A DNA stretch of 64,000 bases. Origin: Channa striata. Lineage: Eukaryota > Chordata > Actinopteri > Anabantiformes > Channidae. Each line of letters starts with the position of its first letter. The first letter of the stretch is position 1. Where the stretch lies: positions 6,634,001 to 6,698,000 of the forward strand of contig CM065185.1 in NCBI GenBank assembly GCA_033026295.1. The letters are read 5' to 3'. Of this stretch, positions 33,436 to 46,500 are shown piece after piece. A program made the translations under genes and the position numbers. The notes beneath the pieces were generated by a model that worked only from the letters and a program-made list of their open reading frames with translations, was not told the DNA's origin and searched no databases.

Positions 33436-36400
33436 ATGGTAAGATACCCTCGGAAGTGGTCTAAGCATGTTTTGTTTCTGTACATGTCATCTGAAAAAAA
33501 CTAAACTCTGATACTAAATAATAATGCATTTTCAGACATTGCACAGCTGCTAGCTAGCTCCAGTTAGCAGGAGGACGTACGTGTAATGGCTCCTAACATT
33601 TTTAACCCGGTTGTTTGATAGCTTCTTATGTACTTAAACTTGTTTTTTCTGTCCTCTCTTTGTTCTGATATGAAGTAAAGGTATTGCTCAGTTTTGACTT
33701 ATTGTAATCATTGTACTGCTTTAGGCTCGATGTTAACGCTAACATGCTAACAGTTGCTTTGGCTTCTCTACTAGTTCTACAGTTCCTGGTCTTTAAGTTG
33801 ACGCAGGGCTTTTTTTGACCGAAAATGAGAGTTTGAGTGGCTATGAAAAAAGCACCGATGTCCAATGTCTTTTCAGCCTCTGAGGCTGGACATTAAGCGG
33901 AGGCTGACAGCCAGGTCAGACCGAGTGAAGAGTGTGGACCTTCACCCAACCGAGCCATGGATGTTGGCCAGTTTGTACAACGGTAGCGTCTGTGTGTGGA
34001 ACCATGAAACACAGGTATAATCACAAATCAATCAATCAATCAATTGACCCGTGTTATGAGTGTGTCAATATCATGCAACATACTTTTAAAGTAGTGAATG
34101 TACTGCAAACCATAACCCACCCAGTAATGTTTTTTTTTTTTTTTTTAAACAGACTCTTGTCAAGACTTTTGAAGTGTGTGACCTCCCTGTCAGAGCCTCT
34201 AAGTTTGTGGCAAGGAAAAACTGGGTCATCACTGGCGCGGTGAGTTACATCTAGTATTTTGTGCAGGTTTTTATAGTAGTCACTGAACACCAACAGTTTG
34301 AAACTTGATTATTTTGGTATGGTTTAGTGGTTGTGTGTAATTAAAATATTGAGCAGTGATGCCACATCTATATTTGTATAAGACACAACTGACTATCTTA
34401 TTGCACCTTTTCTCGTCACTATATATTTTTTCCTTAATCTTTCCATGTTGTCTGCAATGTGTTTTTTTTATTTAATATGGATGGGAAATATTCGTTTTTT
34501 CCTCCCTTTAATTGGCATGTACAGGATGACATGCAGATCCGTGTATTCAACTACAACACCCTGGAGCGAGTCCACATGTTCGAGGCCCACTCTGATTACA
34601 TCCGTTGCATTGCTGTCCATCCAACCCAGCCCTACATCCTTACTAGCAGTGGTACGCTATTAAATATGTGGTTTTACTTTACATCTGCATTGCCAAATGC
34701 ATATATATTCTTGAACATATGCATGAATGGGTTTTCCTTTTTGTCTTTGCAGATGACATGCTGATTAAGCTTGGGATTGGGAGAAAAAGTGGTCCTGCAG
34801 CCAAGTCTTTGAGGGTCACACTCACTATGTTATGCAGATTGTCATCAACCCAAAGGACAATAACCAGTTTGCAAGTGCCTCTCTGGACAGGACAATTAAG
34901 GTAGGAACCACTTATGTTCTACTTTGCTGCTGCAAATTTCAATTCCATTAATCATTTCATAATAATTTCATTAGGTAAATACTGTGTGGTATAAACATCT
35001 GCACATGTAGATTTCCTTAACAATTAAAAGAAATTGAACATATATAATGCAAACAGTGATTCTTTGTTGTGTCCTTTGGAATATTTTAGGTTTGGCAGCT
35101 GGGCTCCTCTTCTCCCAATTTCACCTTGGAGGGTCACGAGAAAGGAGTAAACTGTATTGACTACTACAGTGGAGGAGACAAGCCCTACCTCATCTCAGGG
35201 GCTGATGACCGCCAAGTCAAAATCTGGGATTATCAGGTTAGAAAACTTAATGCGGGTCAATTATTTGATATTTAATGTCCTTGAAATTCATCAAAAGGCA
35301 AATTTTTTTGTAACATTATCTGTTGCAACCTTTGTATGAGCAGCCTTTAGCACTATGCCTGCATATAAATGTATACTCTGTCTTCCTCTCTGTTCTAGAA
35401 CAAGACCTGTGTTCAGACCCTGGAGGGACATGCCCAGAATGTCTCTTGTGTCAGCTTCCACCCTGAGCTTCCCATCATCATCACTGGATCAGAGGATGGT
35501 AAGCAGGAACAGTCCTTTCTCATCCTGTGCACAAACATATCAACACTGTTTCTCTCATGTGGCTTCAATAAGGGTTGCGTTATGTAAGATTGACTTCTTC
35601 CTCTACAGGTACAGTGCGTATCTGGCATTCGAGTACTTATCGACTGGAGAGCACACTGAACTATGGCATGGAGAGAGTATGGTGTGTGTGTGGACTCAGG
35701 GGCTCCAACAATGTGGCACTAGGGTACGATGAAGGCAGCATTATCATCAAGGTGAGTCAAAGAGAGAGTAATTAATGAGATTGATTAGATTTGACTGTGA
35801 GTCAATAAAAACATAAATACTAAACAGAATTCTGTGGTTTGTGTAATTATAAATAAATGTATTTATTTATTTATTTTCATATACAAAATGCTAAATACCG
35901 GGCCCATTCTCTCTTCCCTGTTCCTGTGCGTTGCAGGTGGGTCGGGAAGAACCAGCCATGTCTATGGACACTAATGGCAAAATCATCTGGGCCAAACACA
36001 GTGAAATACAGCAAGCCAACCTGAAGGCCATGGGTGATGCTGAAATCAAAGATGGAGAGAGGCTGCCACTGGCTGTTAAAGACATGGGCAGCTGTGAGAT
36101 TTACCCTCAAACCATCCAGCATAACCCTAATGGAAGGTAAACAGACACTTAATGTAAGCCCTTTAACTCAATAGCCCCTTTCAGAAAGAGCCAGATATGG
36201 CGTCAGAAATAATAACCAGAACATTGGCAAATATTCAGAATATTGAGTCAGGAGTGGTAACTAATTTTTTGTGTTTCTGTGTGCTTCAGGTTTGTTGTGG
36301 TGTGCGGGGATGGAGAGTATATTATCTACACTGCCATGGCTTTAAGGAACAAGAGCTTTGGCTCAGCACAGGAGTTTGTCTGGGCACATGATTCTTCTGA

Positions 36401-39400
36401 GTAAGTATATGGTTTGCCAAGAAGTGCATAATATAGGTGAGATACTTAAACCCTGTATTATTATTAAAGAGTTCAGAGCTAACTTAATGTTTTTAAATTA
36501 TAGATATGCCATCAGAGAAAGCAATAGTATCGTCAAAATTTTCAAAAACTTCAAAGAAAAGAAATCCTTTAAGCCTGACTTTGGAGCTGAAGGTAAAAAA
36601 AAACATTGATGCGTAGAGAATTTGTGGTTTTGTTTCCACTGTATTTGCACTGGATGTGATTCCATTCTTCTCTGCAGGTATCTATGGAGGTTTCTTGCTT
36701 GGGGTGAGATCAGTAAATGGCTTGGCATTTTATGACTGGGAGAACACAGAGCTGATCCGCCGCATCGAGATCCAGCCTAAACATGTGAGAGGGCTACCTT
36801 AACTTCAATTTACCTTAACTTGCCACTTTTTGTTTTTGCTTCTGTAATTGTTAATTGTTAATGTTAATTATATGTACTAGTTACATATATCCCTTTAAAT
36901 GTTTCTCATCTTCTCCTCCTTTCCTATGATTTTGTCCAGATTTTCTGGTCAGACTCTGGTGAGCTGGTGTGCATTGCTACAGAGGAGTCGTTCTTCATTC
37001 TGCGTTACCTGGCAGAAAAAGTAGCTGCCTCTCAAGAAAACAATGAAGGAATAACAGAGGATGGTATCGAAGATGCTTTTGAGGTGGGTGTGTGGATGCA
37101 CACACATCATTTCAGTAGCGTATTTTTCATTACTTTCAGTGTCGACAATGCCACGCCGAATTAGTACCTAACAGTTAAAAGTTTTTTAAATTAAACTTTT
37201 CATAAACCACACTATCTGTTGTCTCTGTCCAGGTCCAAGGAGAGATTCAAGAAATTGTGAAGACTGGGCTTTGGGTAGGAGACTGCTTCATTTATACCAG
37301 CTCTGTAAACAGATTAAATTACTACGTTGGAGGAGAGATTGTCACTATCGCTCATCTGGATAGGTAAGAGTTCTGGCCACTTAGGAATCACATGCAAAGT
37401 AAAAAAATGTCCTTTTTTTAAATTAAGCAGTTAAAAATGTACACATCTACTGCTTTCTCCACCCACAGGACCATGTATCTGCTGGGTTACATACCTAAAG
37501 ATGACCGTCTGTACCTGGGAGACAAGGAGCTGAACATTGTCAGTTACTCCCTGCTGGTGTCTGTCCTGGAATACCAGACTGCTGTAATGAGAAGGGACTT
37601 TGGAATGGCTGACAAAGTGCTACCCACAATTCCTAAAGAGCAGAGAACAAGGGTAGCTCATTTCCTGGAGAAACAGGTATACATTAGGTCTTTTTTTTTT
37701 CTTCAAATGTAGTTGGATTAATTCAGATTTTGTAACCTAAAAGATTAGTTGTGATTTTTTATTTTATTAATTATTATTTTATTAAGCACTTTTTAGCATG
37801 CTGATGTCCCCTTGTTTCATTATCGCAGGGTTTCAAGCAGCAGGCCCTGGCTGTGTCCACAGACCCAGAGCACAGATTTGAGCTTGCCTTGCAACTGGGA
37901 GAGTTGAAGATCGCTTACCAGCTGGCTGTAGAGGCAGAGGTAAGGACCTACTGAAACAATACCAGATGACTCCCATCATTGATCATGTACTTTTAAAGTT
38001 ATTGTCGTTCTGTCCCCTTGCAGTCAGAGCAGAAATGGAAGCAGCTAGCAGAGCTTGCCATCAGTAAGTGCCAGTTTGGTCTGGCTCAGGAGTGCCTTCA
38101 CCACGCCCAGGATTATGGTGGCCTGCTTCTTCTTGCCACAGCTTCTGGTAATGCTACAATGGTGGGCAAACTGGCTGAAGGGGCAGAGAGGGATGGAAAG
38201 AACAATGTGGCTTTCATGACCTACTTCCTGCAGGGGAAGTGAGTATTCAATGTTTTAGATGGTGAGATGGTGACACTGGTGGACATATTGGAGAACAAGT
38301 TATCATCCTAACTGAAATGTGTTGTCTGTCTCTCTGTCTCTCAAAGGCTCGATCAGTGTCTAGAGCTCCTGATCAGGACAAACCGGCTACCTGAAGCTGC
38401 CTTCCTTGCTCGCACCTACCTGCCAAGTCAGGTGTCACGTGTGGTCAAATTGTGGAGAGAGAATTTGGCTAAGGTCAACCAGAAGGTCAGTTTTGTTATG
38501 ACATTATAACTAATTTGAAGTAATATTACTATGTCAATCGATTTGTTGAAAGGGTTGGATTTGGAAAATCAATCAGATTTAATCTTGAGCCGGGAAATTT
38601 AATTTACATTAGCAGGATCATAGATTCTTTAGAGTAAGACAGAACTGTGGCTGATTAAAATATTTCACTTGGTTTAAATATCTTTACCTTTTTCCACATT
38701 GTTTTAAATCTTAACTGCAGGCAGCAGAATCCCTAGCAGACCCTACAGAATATGAGAATCTCTTCCCTGGGCTGAAAGAAGCCTTTGCAGCGGAGCATTA
38801 CCTGAGAGAAATCTGCCTGGGGACCTCTAGACCTGCTAAAGACTACCCCCTTGTAACGGTAAGTTGTATGACTTTTGAAGTGACAGAGTGCACCAAGTGC
38901 AGACACAATTCCTGTGGATGTTTGCCAGTCTTCTGTCCTGTACTTAAACATACTCAATTATTTTTCAGCCCAATGAGGACCGGAATATTCTTGAAGAGGC
39001 TCAAGGATATGAGCCCAAAGGAACCTTCATTATTCCTGTTTCAAAGGTTTGCACATTGTATAACATTTTCTGTTCAATTTCTGTTTGCAGCCAACTGCAA
39101 ATGTCTCGCCATCCATTACCCTGCATCTGTATAAAATGGGATTTAACAAAGAAGACTGTGTGGTCAACAATTTAAAAAAAGCTGTTATTGTTGTATTTAT
39201 GTTTTTCTGACAGACAGAGGATAGTGAGGAGTCCACCTCTGTTGCTGCAGCAACAACAGTGACACATACACAGCCTGAATCTGTCGCTGCTACAGCAGTA
39301 GAAAAGAGAGTCAGGACATCCCTGAATTCTCTCAGTCACTGAAAGATAAGGTAGAACTTTCTTCTCTTTGATTATAGTGGGTGTTTTGCAACATATAGCC

Positions 39401-39737
39401 TACTGTATAGAGTTATGTATGTTTTGTTACTTCTCTTGAACTCTAAATATGATCTGAGTATAAAATAATTATTTTGACTGCTTTCCTTTTTTAATGGTAC
39501 AGTTTTTTTTATTAACATTCAGGGTAATGTAAATAGGTAATTTATTTACATTGAAATTATGCGTCCAAGTGGTTGACAAAGAATCAAATACCTGGACCAT
39601 TAGGAGAATCACAGTTCTTATCTGAGTGTGCCTTTCTGTAGACTCTGGACGAACTGGAGGTGGACCTGGACAACATGGAGCTGGATGATATCGACACCAC
39701 AGATGTCAACCTTGATGATGACTTCCTGGATGATTGA
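33436..39737 (+). CDS. copb2: Coatomer subunit beta' (COPB2), with apparent frame breaks
   Basis: A subunit of the COPI coat, acting in Golgi-to-ER and intra-Golgi traffic and recognising dilysine cargo tails. There are 22 exons: 33436-33438 (ATG only), 33877-34014, 34153-34239, 34525-34651, 34753-34900, 35090-35236, 35399-35498, 35609-35751, 35937-36136, 36290-36400, 36504-36592, 36678-36784, 36940-37083, 37233-37363, 37469-37676, 37829-37939, 38024-38238, 38347-38485, 38721-38858, 38969-39046, 39214-39350 and 39642-39737. The N-terminal half is WD40 propeller, followed by an alpha-solenoid and an acidic tail ending DDDFLDD. With one base restored in each of exons 5 and 21, the length would be about 932 aa (human 906). 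Exon 5 is 148 nt where 149 is needed: near 34771 the LWDW segment falls out of frame, and the spliced message would stop in exon 6. Exon 21 has a second conflict. The rest is intact and strongly conserved, so sequence error is likelier than a pseudogene. Confidence 0.95.
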
Positions 39738-40087
39738 GACCTGCTCTGCTCAGGTCCCCTGTAATCTTCAGTGCTTATTTAAAAAAAAGGAAGAAAAAAA
39801 GAGACCGAGAGAGAGAGTGACCAAACCCCCTTTGCTCCTTTTTTGTATTTGTACGTAAAAATGTTATATTGTCATGGCCGCTTGCTGCAGTGATGGAATT
39901 TAGGTAGATGATGATATCAGTGAGGTATTATCCTCAACACGGACAGATCATGTTTATTTCTTACTTTCCAGTTTGTACACCGGTTTTGGTTGTTTTGAGA
40001 AACTTTCACTAATTGTCCATTCAGCGGTGTGTTATATTTACTCTACTTTTTGTTGTCTGTAATGGCAAATCAAAGTTTATTCAATCC

Positions 40088-40093
40088 AATAAA
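40088..40093 (+). terminator. copb2: copb2 poly(A) signal
   Basis: AATAAA in the context ccaataaactgcag lies 350 bases after the copb2 stop. No earlier canonical signal was seen. Confidence 0.65.
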
Positions 40094-40109
40094 CTGCAGT
40101 CACTGTACA

Positions 40110-42940
40110 TAACCACATTTGGCTTAATAATGTTTCAGAAGTTTCCTTTACAGATTAAACATGTCACATCTGCAGAATAGAACATTTTAGAATTTTAGAA
40201 AAGCATATGTCAAAATGTCTGGAAAAAGGAGAACTTATGCAAAACGAAGTGAAAGCCAAGCACGAAACAGTAAATTGAATTGCACATAATGAGCAGGTAC
40301 AGCTTGGTTTTAAAATAAGTGGAGTGATGTCGAGGACAAAAGCCAGATGCAGCAAAATATGGCTTTCATAGGTTAAAAAAAAAAGATGCCACAAAGAAAA
40401 GCTTCTAGCATGCCTTCCAGAAACAACATATCTTTCATGAATAACAAAATGATGGTTCTGTTGCAGAAATACTACTAGTTGAAAAATACTTCCAGATGAC
40501 CTCATTTGGAGGAACCTTCACTTTAGGTTATGTCATCTTGTTTCTCAAACTGTGAAAGTTATAATCATGGGCAAGCTGCTTTTCCAGAGCTCCCCCAGAT
40601 GACATCATGAACTCATGACTGTGGTGCAGTAGGTAGTGTTGTCGTCCACCCACTTACAGTTTTTGGTTTGATCCCTGGCTCCTCTGCTCACATGTTGAAG
40701 TGTCCTTGAGCAAGACATGGAACCCCTACTTAGTAGCTTGTGGAAAGTGTTGGCCAGCTGCATAGCAGCTCCACTATCAGTGTATGATTGTGCGTATGAA
40801 TAGGTAAATAAGTAACAGTGTAAAGCGCTATATAAGTGCACACCTTTTACCATTTACGCATGGTAATTTACCAGATTTGTTCAAGTAACTTCCAAGGTTC
40901 AAATTATGGCAAAAATGTATAATAAAAGTAAGAGCCAAAAATTTTTGTCATCTAGTGATTTGGTATGGAAAAAAAAAAGCATAGTTGTGGAGTCATTTTA
41001 ACCCAATTTTCTACTGTATAATTCACTGCTACATTGTTAATTATTAGTAATACATCTCTTATTTAGTTTTTTTTTTTACAGGAATTAAAATCTGCAAAAA
41101 CTAAACTTGTAAAATTGTAAAATACATGCAATGAATACATGCAATGAAAAAGGTCTACCATATTTCTCTCTCTTGCAGTAAAGTAAAACTAACAAACTAG
41201 AAATATTGTATTAAAGTACAAGTACTTTAAATGTGTACTAAAGCAGAATATTTAGGAAACTGCACTTTGTTACTTGCACCTCTGCCTGCGTTTGACCATG
41301 TCCTTTTGAGGAAACTCATTGTACTTCAGTAACCTGCTGTGTGAGGTTTCATTGCTTTGTGCCACAGATTAAACATTTGAAAGAGCCTCAGAAAGGCAGG
41401 ACTGAATTGGTGTGGTATGAATTAAATGTCAAAATGTTCCTCCTAATGTAAAGGGTTCCATGTTTGTAGCCATCACTTTACAGTAGTAAAGATACGGGTA
41501 CTGAAAACATGTTGCACACAACAAAAAAAACATAACTAATAAGCTTGCATCCTGTTTAGATTTGCCAGTAGGAGGGTGAACTCAGTCTAGGTAATCCGTA
41601 CCATGCCCAAGCTTGTTTGACCCCCAAAGTCCAGTTGATTTAACTAGTGTGGGCACTCTGGTCCATTTGAAGAGGTGGGCTCAGGCACAGTGCCAGTACA
41701 ATCTGGCTCACTGTCGAACATAAACAGAGTTGCTTTTGATTCACTGCACCTGTCCCTTTTGTGGAACATGAACCTCTATGAGAGTAGCCCAAAAATAACA
41801 GTATTGTGAATCTTACGTGTATGTTGTTTGTAGTGTGGCGCAATTTAAATATGTTCATCATAGATAGTTGCTTCAGTGGGTATACAAAGACCTTCACTCT
41901 TTGCTTAATCCATTGTCTTGTTGATTTAAATGATTTGCCATCAATGCTCACATGTGTAATATGTTTGCATATAGAATGAAGAAACAAAACTGGAATCTTA
42001 CATTTACAAAAGAAACTGTGCTCTTTGCCAATCGATCCTTAGATAAATCCTGTTTGTTCAATTGTCCTTGATTTGTCTAGAATTTTAACCAGCTGTGGCA
42101 AATTGAATAGATTGGACATAGATGAGGAAGGCACACATCTTTGTAGGTCCCACAATTACCTGTGCATGTCAAGACCTAAAACAAGCCATGATGTCCAAAG
42201 GCCTCCGTAGACCAGTGCCTCACAACTGTGGTGAGGAATAAATCAGGGAAATGGAATAAATCAGGGAAATTTATATATATCCTCTTGGAGTTGTACCTGC
42301 TGCACAAAATAATAAAAGTCAATTAATTTATAACTAAACCCACAACCCATTATTGCAGGCAGAAAGTGAAGGAGCCTGAATATATTTATAGAGAATATAG
42401 AGATACTCATGCGTGGAAACCTCCAGATACGACTGAACCGTAAATTAGGGGTCAACAATTAATTGTTTAACTTGTGTAATTGGTATTGCGTAAATATAAA
42501 AAATAATCAGCAAATTGAATGTGGTGTGTTCTGTAGATGGGAAAACATGAAAACTATGCTTCAGAATAATTCAGACTTTCAAAGGTGGTCATAAACAAAG
42601 GCTTTTACACACAAATGGTAAGAGATTAAACCTCTGCTCAGGTCAGAATAATGACCTCATGAGCCTATTAACAAAGTAGGGACAGGATCATTAGTTCGCC
42701 CCAAAGGTGCAAGTAATCCACAGTTTGTGAGTGAGCTCTGTGCACGGCAACACAATCCTGATTAGACTGTAATCAGAGGTATTAAGTGAAACCTCCTGTG
42801 TGGGTTCACCCAGCATATGTGGACCAGTACGTGGTTTTATTGTGCTAATTAAAATACCTCAGGAACGTTTCCATTTTTTTGTCAGTGCTGGTTCATGAAG
42901 TAAAAGGTTCCGCACTGGTGAAACCCTTAAGACGTCAAAC
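40110..42940. other. copb2-dvl3 intergenic region (block junction)
   Basis: This 2.8-kb spacer joins the 3q23-like and 3q27-like gene blocks. It contains one sense tRNA-SINE at 40615-40855. The remainder is AT-rich, and no exon was found on either strand. Confidence 0.5.
40615..40855 (+). mobile_element. tRNA-derived SINE, nearly full length
   Basis: The head gtggtgcagtaggtag, B-box-like ggtttgatccctgg, body cacatgttgaagtgtcc and ttgagcaagaca, and the 3' tail gtaaagcgctatataagtgc are all present in order. It is the most complete of the copies of this family in the window. Confidence 0.8.
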
Positions 42941-43532
42941 CCAAACTAACTGCCCCCCACGCTGTAATCTTCAGTGCCCGTGTGGGGCCGTGTGTCACCG
43001 CCCGTGTCACCGCCCGTGTCACCGCCCCTGCGGACGTCGTTTGTCTCCGGGAAGTTGTAAGTCTCCTCCTTTCCCGCGGAGGGCGCCTCTCCGAGACAGG
43101 CTTGGCTGATTTCGGCCACTTTCGCGTGTAAAGTGTCGAGCTCGGCAGTTGGCGACCACAGAAAAGCGGCCCCCGGAGAGACAGTTCGTCTTTGCAGCGT
43201 TTCTACACAGCTTTCGGTTGTTTCTAATCATTACCAGCGTGTTGGAGGTTAAATCCAAACGAGCACTGACGCGACTCGGTCTTCGGAAGCTGCTGGGACG
43301 CTCGGTGGAGGAGTGAGGGGCTTTTTTTCCTCTCGAGAGGCAGACGCGACGTCAGTGAGCCGGGGAAGAAACGAGAGAACCGGGGATACGCAGCGACTCG
43401 GTCAGCCAGGGCGAGCCGGGAGGACCACGGCACAGCCGCCGCCAGCGCCACGGGGAGTCGGGGCCCGAGAGGGAGCCTGCCAGGCCCTCGGCTTGATGCA
43501 CCCTGCCCGCCTCGCCTTAGCCACAGTCCGAG
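42940..43532 (+). promoter_or_regulatory. dvl3: dvl3 CpG-rich promoter and 5' UTR
   Basis: About 600 bases of strongly CG-rich sequence lead into the dvl3 ATG at 43533, which has G at -3 and +4. Three exact copies of a 12-bp unit GTGTCACCGCCC lie at 42992-43027. An out-of-frame ATG at 43496 in weak context opens an ORF overlapping the main start and ending at 43687. No TATA box is seen. Confidence 0.65.
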
Positions 43533-46500
43533 ATGGGGGAGACCAAAATTATCTACCACCTCGACGACCAGGAGACACCGTATCTGGTCAAGCTGTCCGT
43601 GCCGGCGGACAAAGTCACTCTGGCAGACTTCAAAAATGTCCTCAAGAAGCCAAACTACAAGTTCTTCTTCAAATCTATGGACGATGACTTCGGGTAACTG
43701 TTAAAGGATTCCGTGTGTTTAACATGAACACAACACCGCAGCCCCGGGTGGTCACTGCGTTAGCGCACTCAGATCCGCGTTTGCTGTAGTCGGTGCCCCG
43801 TCCAGCTGGGTTGTCATCGGCGCTAGTGTTACCTGGCTGCCCATCGGTAGCTAGCTGCTTCCATTGCAGTTCCTTTGTTAGCTGCTAGCGGCGTTAGCAG
43901 GTCTGTTCAGCGTCCCGACCCCGTTTGTTTACATTGCTGCTGGAGCTAGCTAATGCGTCTTGCGCCTCGACTACGTCTGACCAAGTTTGGTATTTGTCAG
44001 ATTCGGGAGCGCTACAGGAAGTCCTCAATGACATTTGACTTATTTTAGATGAGGCGATGACAGTTAACGTTGTGTGCGTTGACAACAAGCTGACAAACTA
44101 ACGTTACTACTGTTAGCAGCTGGCTAATGTATAGAAGGCTTCTGCTAACAGGCTAATGTCATAACGTAAACGGCCCCTCAGAGTCCGGCAGCAGGCCCCT
44201 GCTGTTGTTGTCTGTTAGCCGAGGAATGCGGAGTTGGACGCAGGAATGCCCTGTTCATCACTCTGGCAGCTTTACGGCCATGTCCTTTTGTGCTAAAACA
44301 TGGCTGAAAGTGGACTGTTTATGTCCTGCCACAAAGTGCCTTTATTAGTGCAAAGAAGTGCACAGTTTCTATTTAAAAACCAGGTTTCCAGGGTTGTTTT
44401 TGGTGAAACTCAAACTGGGGTGTGGCAGCAACTTTAGAAAGTTTTTTGAAGTGGGGAGAAATGTATTGGAAGGAGCCACAGCTGTCCATGTTGTCAAGAG
44501 TGGAGAGGAAGCTCTTGACGTGAAATATTAAAAGTTTGACTTCAAGCTGTCAGGTGGAATTCAGAGGCCATGCTTGCAAACGCTCTGAAAATCTGACTGA
44601 CCATTACTGGTCCATGGTTTCTGAGACAGACAACTGATCCTGTCATTAGTTGACTGACACACTTGCTAAATATTTGCCTGACTTGTCTTGTGGACTGTGT
44701 GACATGGTGTTGTTGAGGTACCCTCCGACATCTGATTTGTGCAAGCAGTGTGCCGTGGATTGATTGCCTGCCTGGAAGAGTTTTCAGAGAATGCACTCAA
44801 TTGAACTGGTTAAAAACATATGGGCAGCACTACCTTTGCCAAGGAAATTATTGCATGTCTTTTGTGAATTTCAGAGCCAAGAACTTTCCTTTTTAGCAGC
44901 CTTTGATGTACTGACAGACATTAGGAATAGCTAATATATTTTGTGCGAACAAATTGTGCTCTTTGGACTGCTTTTCCATGTCTGTGCTCTAAGCTTCTGC
45001 CATTCAGTTAAGTTGGTTGTTCCCAAAAATTTTGGCTCTTTTATGAGTAAAGCTGTAAAACCTTTTATTGGCAAATCTCACGTTTAAAAGGCCAAATTTA
45101 ACTGGCCCGTAATTTGCATTAAACTCGACCAATAATCTATCTAGTAACCTTTCCTAGGTTGTCTACATATGTTGTTTTTTGACTTTAGTTACATTTTACA
45201 ATTTATTGATACTGACATCAACATTAAAACACCAAGGGGATGCATTTAGATAGTTGTCTGGCTGTCATTACACAATAATCAGTACTGACATTCTCCGTAA
45301 GAAGTGCATTTTGTTTGCAGGCAGTGTGCAACAGTAGTAAGTGCACTTGTTAAATCAGCTTTGGTTGCCCTAGTTGTGACTCCCTGTCTTGTCCGATGTA
45401 TTTGCCCACCAACACTGTCTCTAAATGTAGCCTTATGTTTAATTGCCATGAGAGTGATTTTTGTCTTGGTAAAGATTTACTGAAGCAAAGCTGTGTTTAC
45501 TTTACAGCGTGGTAAAAGAGGAAATATCTGATGACAACGCGAAGCTGCCCTGTTTTAATGGACGTGTGGTGTCATGGGTAAGTTTAACATGCACCCTAGA
45601 GTAAATTTTTTAGTTTATTTGTTTTGGTGTGTGTGTCTGTGTGGTCAAGTGGCTGTGTCGTTAATGTGTGTGTGGATATAAAATAATGATTTCCTTCTGT
45701 TGGACAGTGACCACAACCACACTTCATCTGTAGGGAAATGTCCTATGCGTGTGCCTGATAATATCATTCCATGAGGATTTAAAAAGGAGCAGCAGACATG
45801 TGGATGCACAATACGTATTTTAAATCCCTAGTGTGCAAACCAGCCACAGTGGTTCACACTGCTAGCCAGCACATGTCGAACCTACATACGTTTATTCGCG
45901 TGTCGTTTCTAAGTCAGAGAGCAATAAGTCTCCTGTCTCTACTACACAAGACACATCTTTTGCAAAGCCTCCTTTCTCGACACTGAAATTTAATTTCGAT
46001 CAAGTGAAATCACAGGATAGGAGGAAAATAACTCATGACAAGGAGCCTCACTGCATATCATCTAACAAGAAGATTTAATCTCACAGGCAGGGGAGACTGG
46101 AGTTGAGAGCATGTCCTGAGGCTTGATGTAAGAGAGTGATGCACTTTGTTCATTTAATACAGCACAGTGTTAATTACTGCTTTTTTCCTTCAAAGTAATC
46201 AATAAGCTGTTATTAAATTGTTTGATTTTTATAATCCAGTTTGGTTAGCTTGATGTGTCCCTCTGTTGTGGTCATTTTTGTTAGAAAGCATTGTGGTTCA
46301 ACCTCCATTCCTTTTTTTGTGGACCTGCTTGCATGAATGTGTTTGTTATCTGTTCAGGGTTGTTGAAATGTTCCATATACAGTACAATGAAATGTTATTT
46401 CTGTTAGTGTGTCCATTTTTTATCTCTTCTCTTCCTTTGTTGTTTCACTGACCTGCCTCATTATTCTCTTGGGTCTGAGGGCCTGGCTGACAAGCACCCT

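Noticed and set aside
33177..33464. 95-codon plus-strand ORF over the copb2 promoter and exon 1
   Set aside because: It is out of frame with copb2, starts upstream of the likely transcription start and runs through the exon 1 donor. Its composition follows promoter sequence rather than a protein family.
43313..43495. N-terminal extension of the dvl3 overlapping frame
   Set aside because: The open frame begins at GTG without a real ATG until 43496 and is CG-rich 5' UTR.
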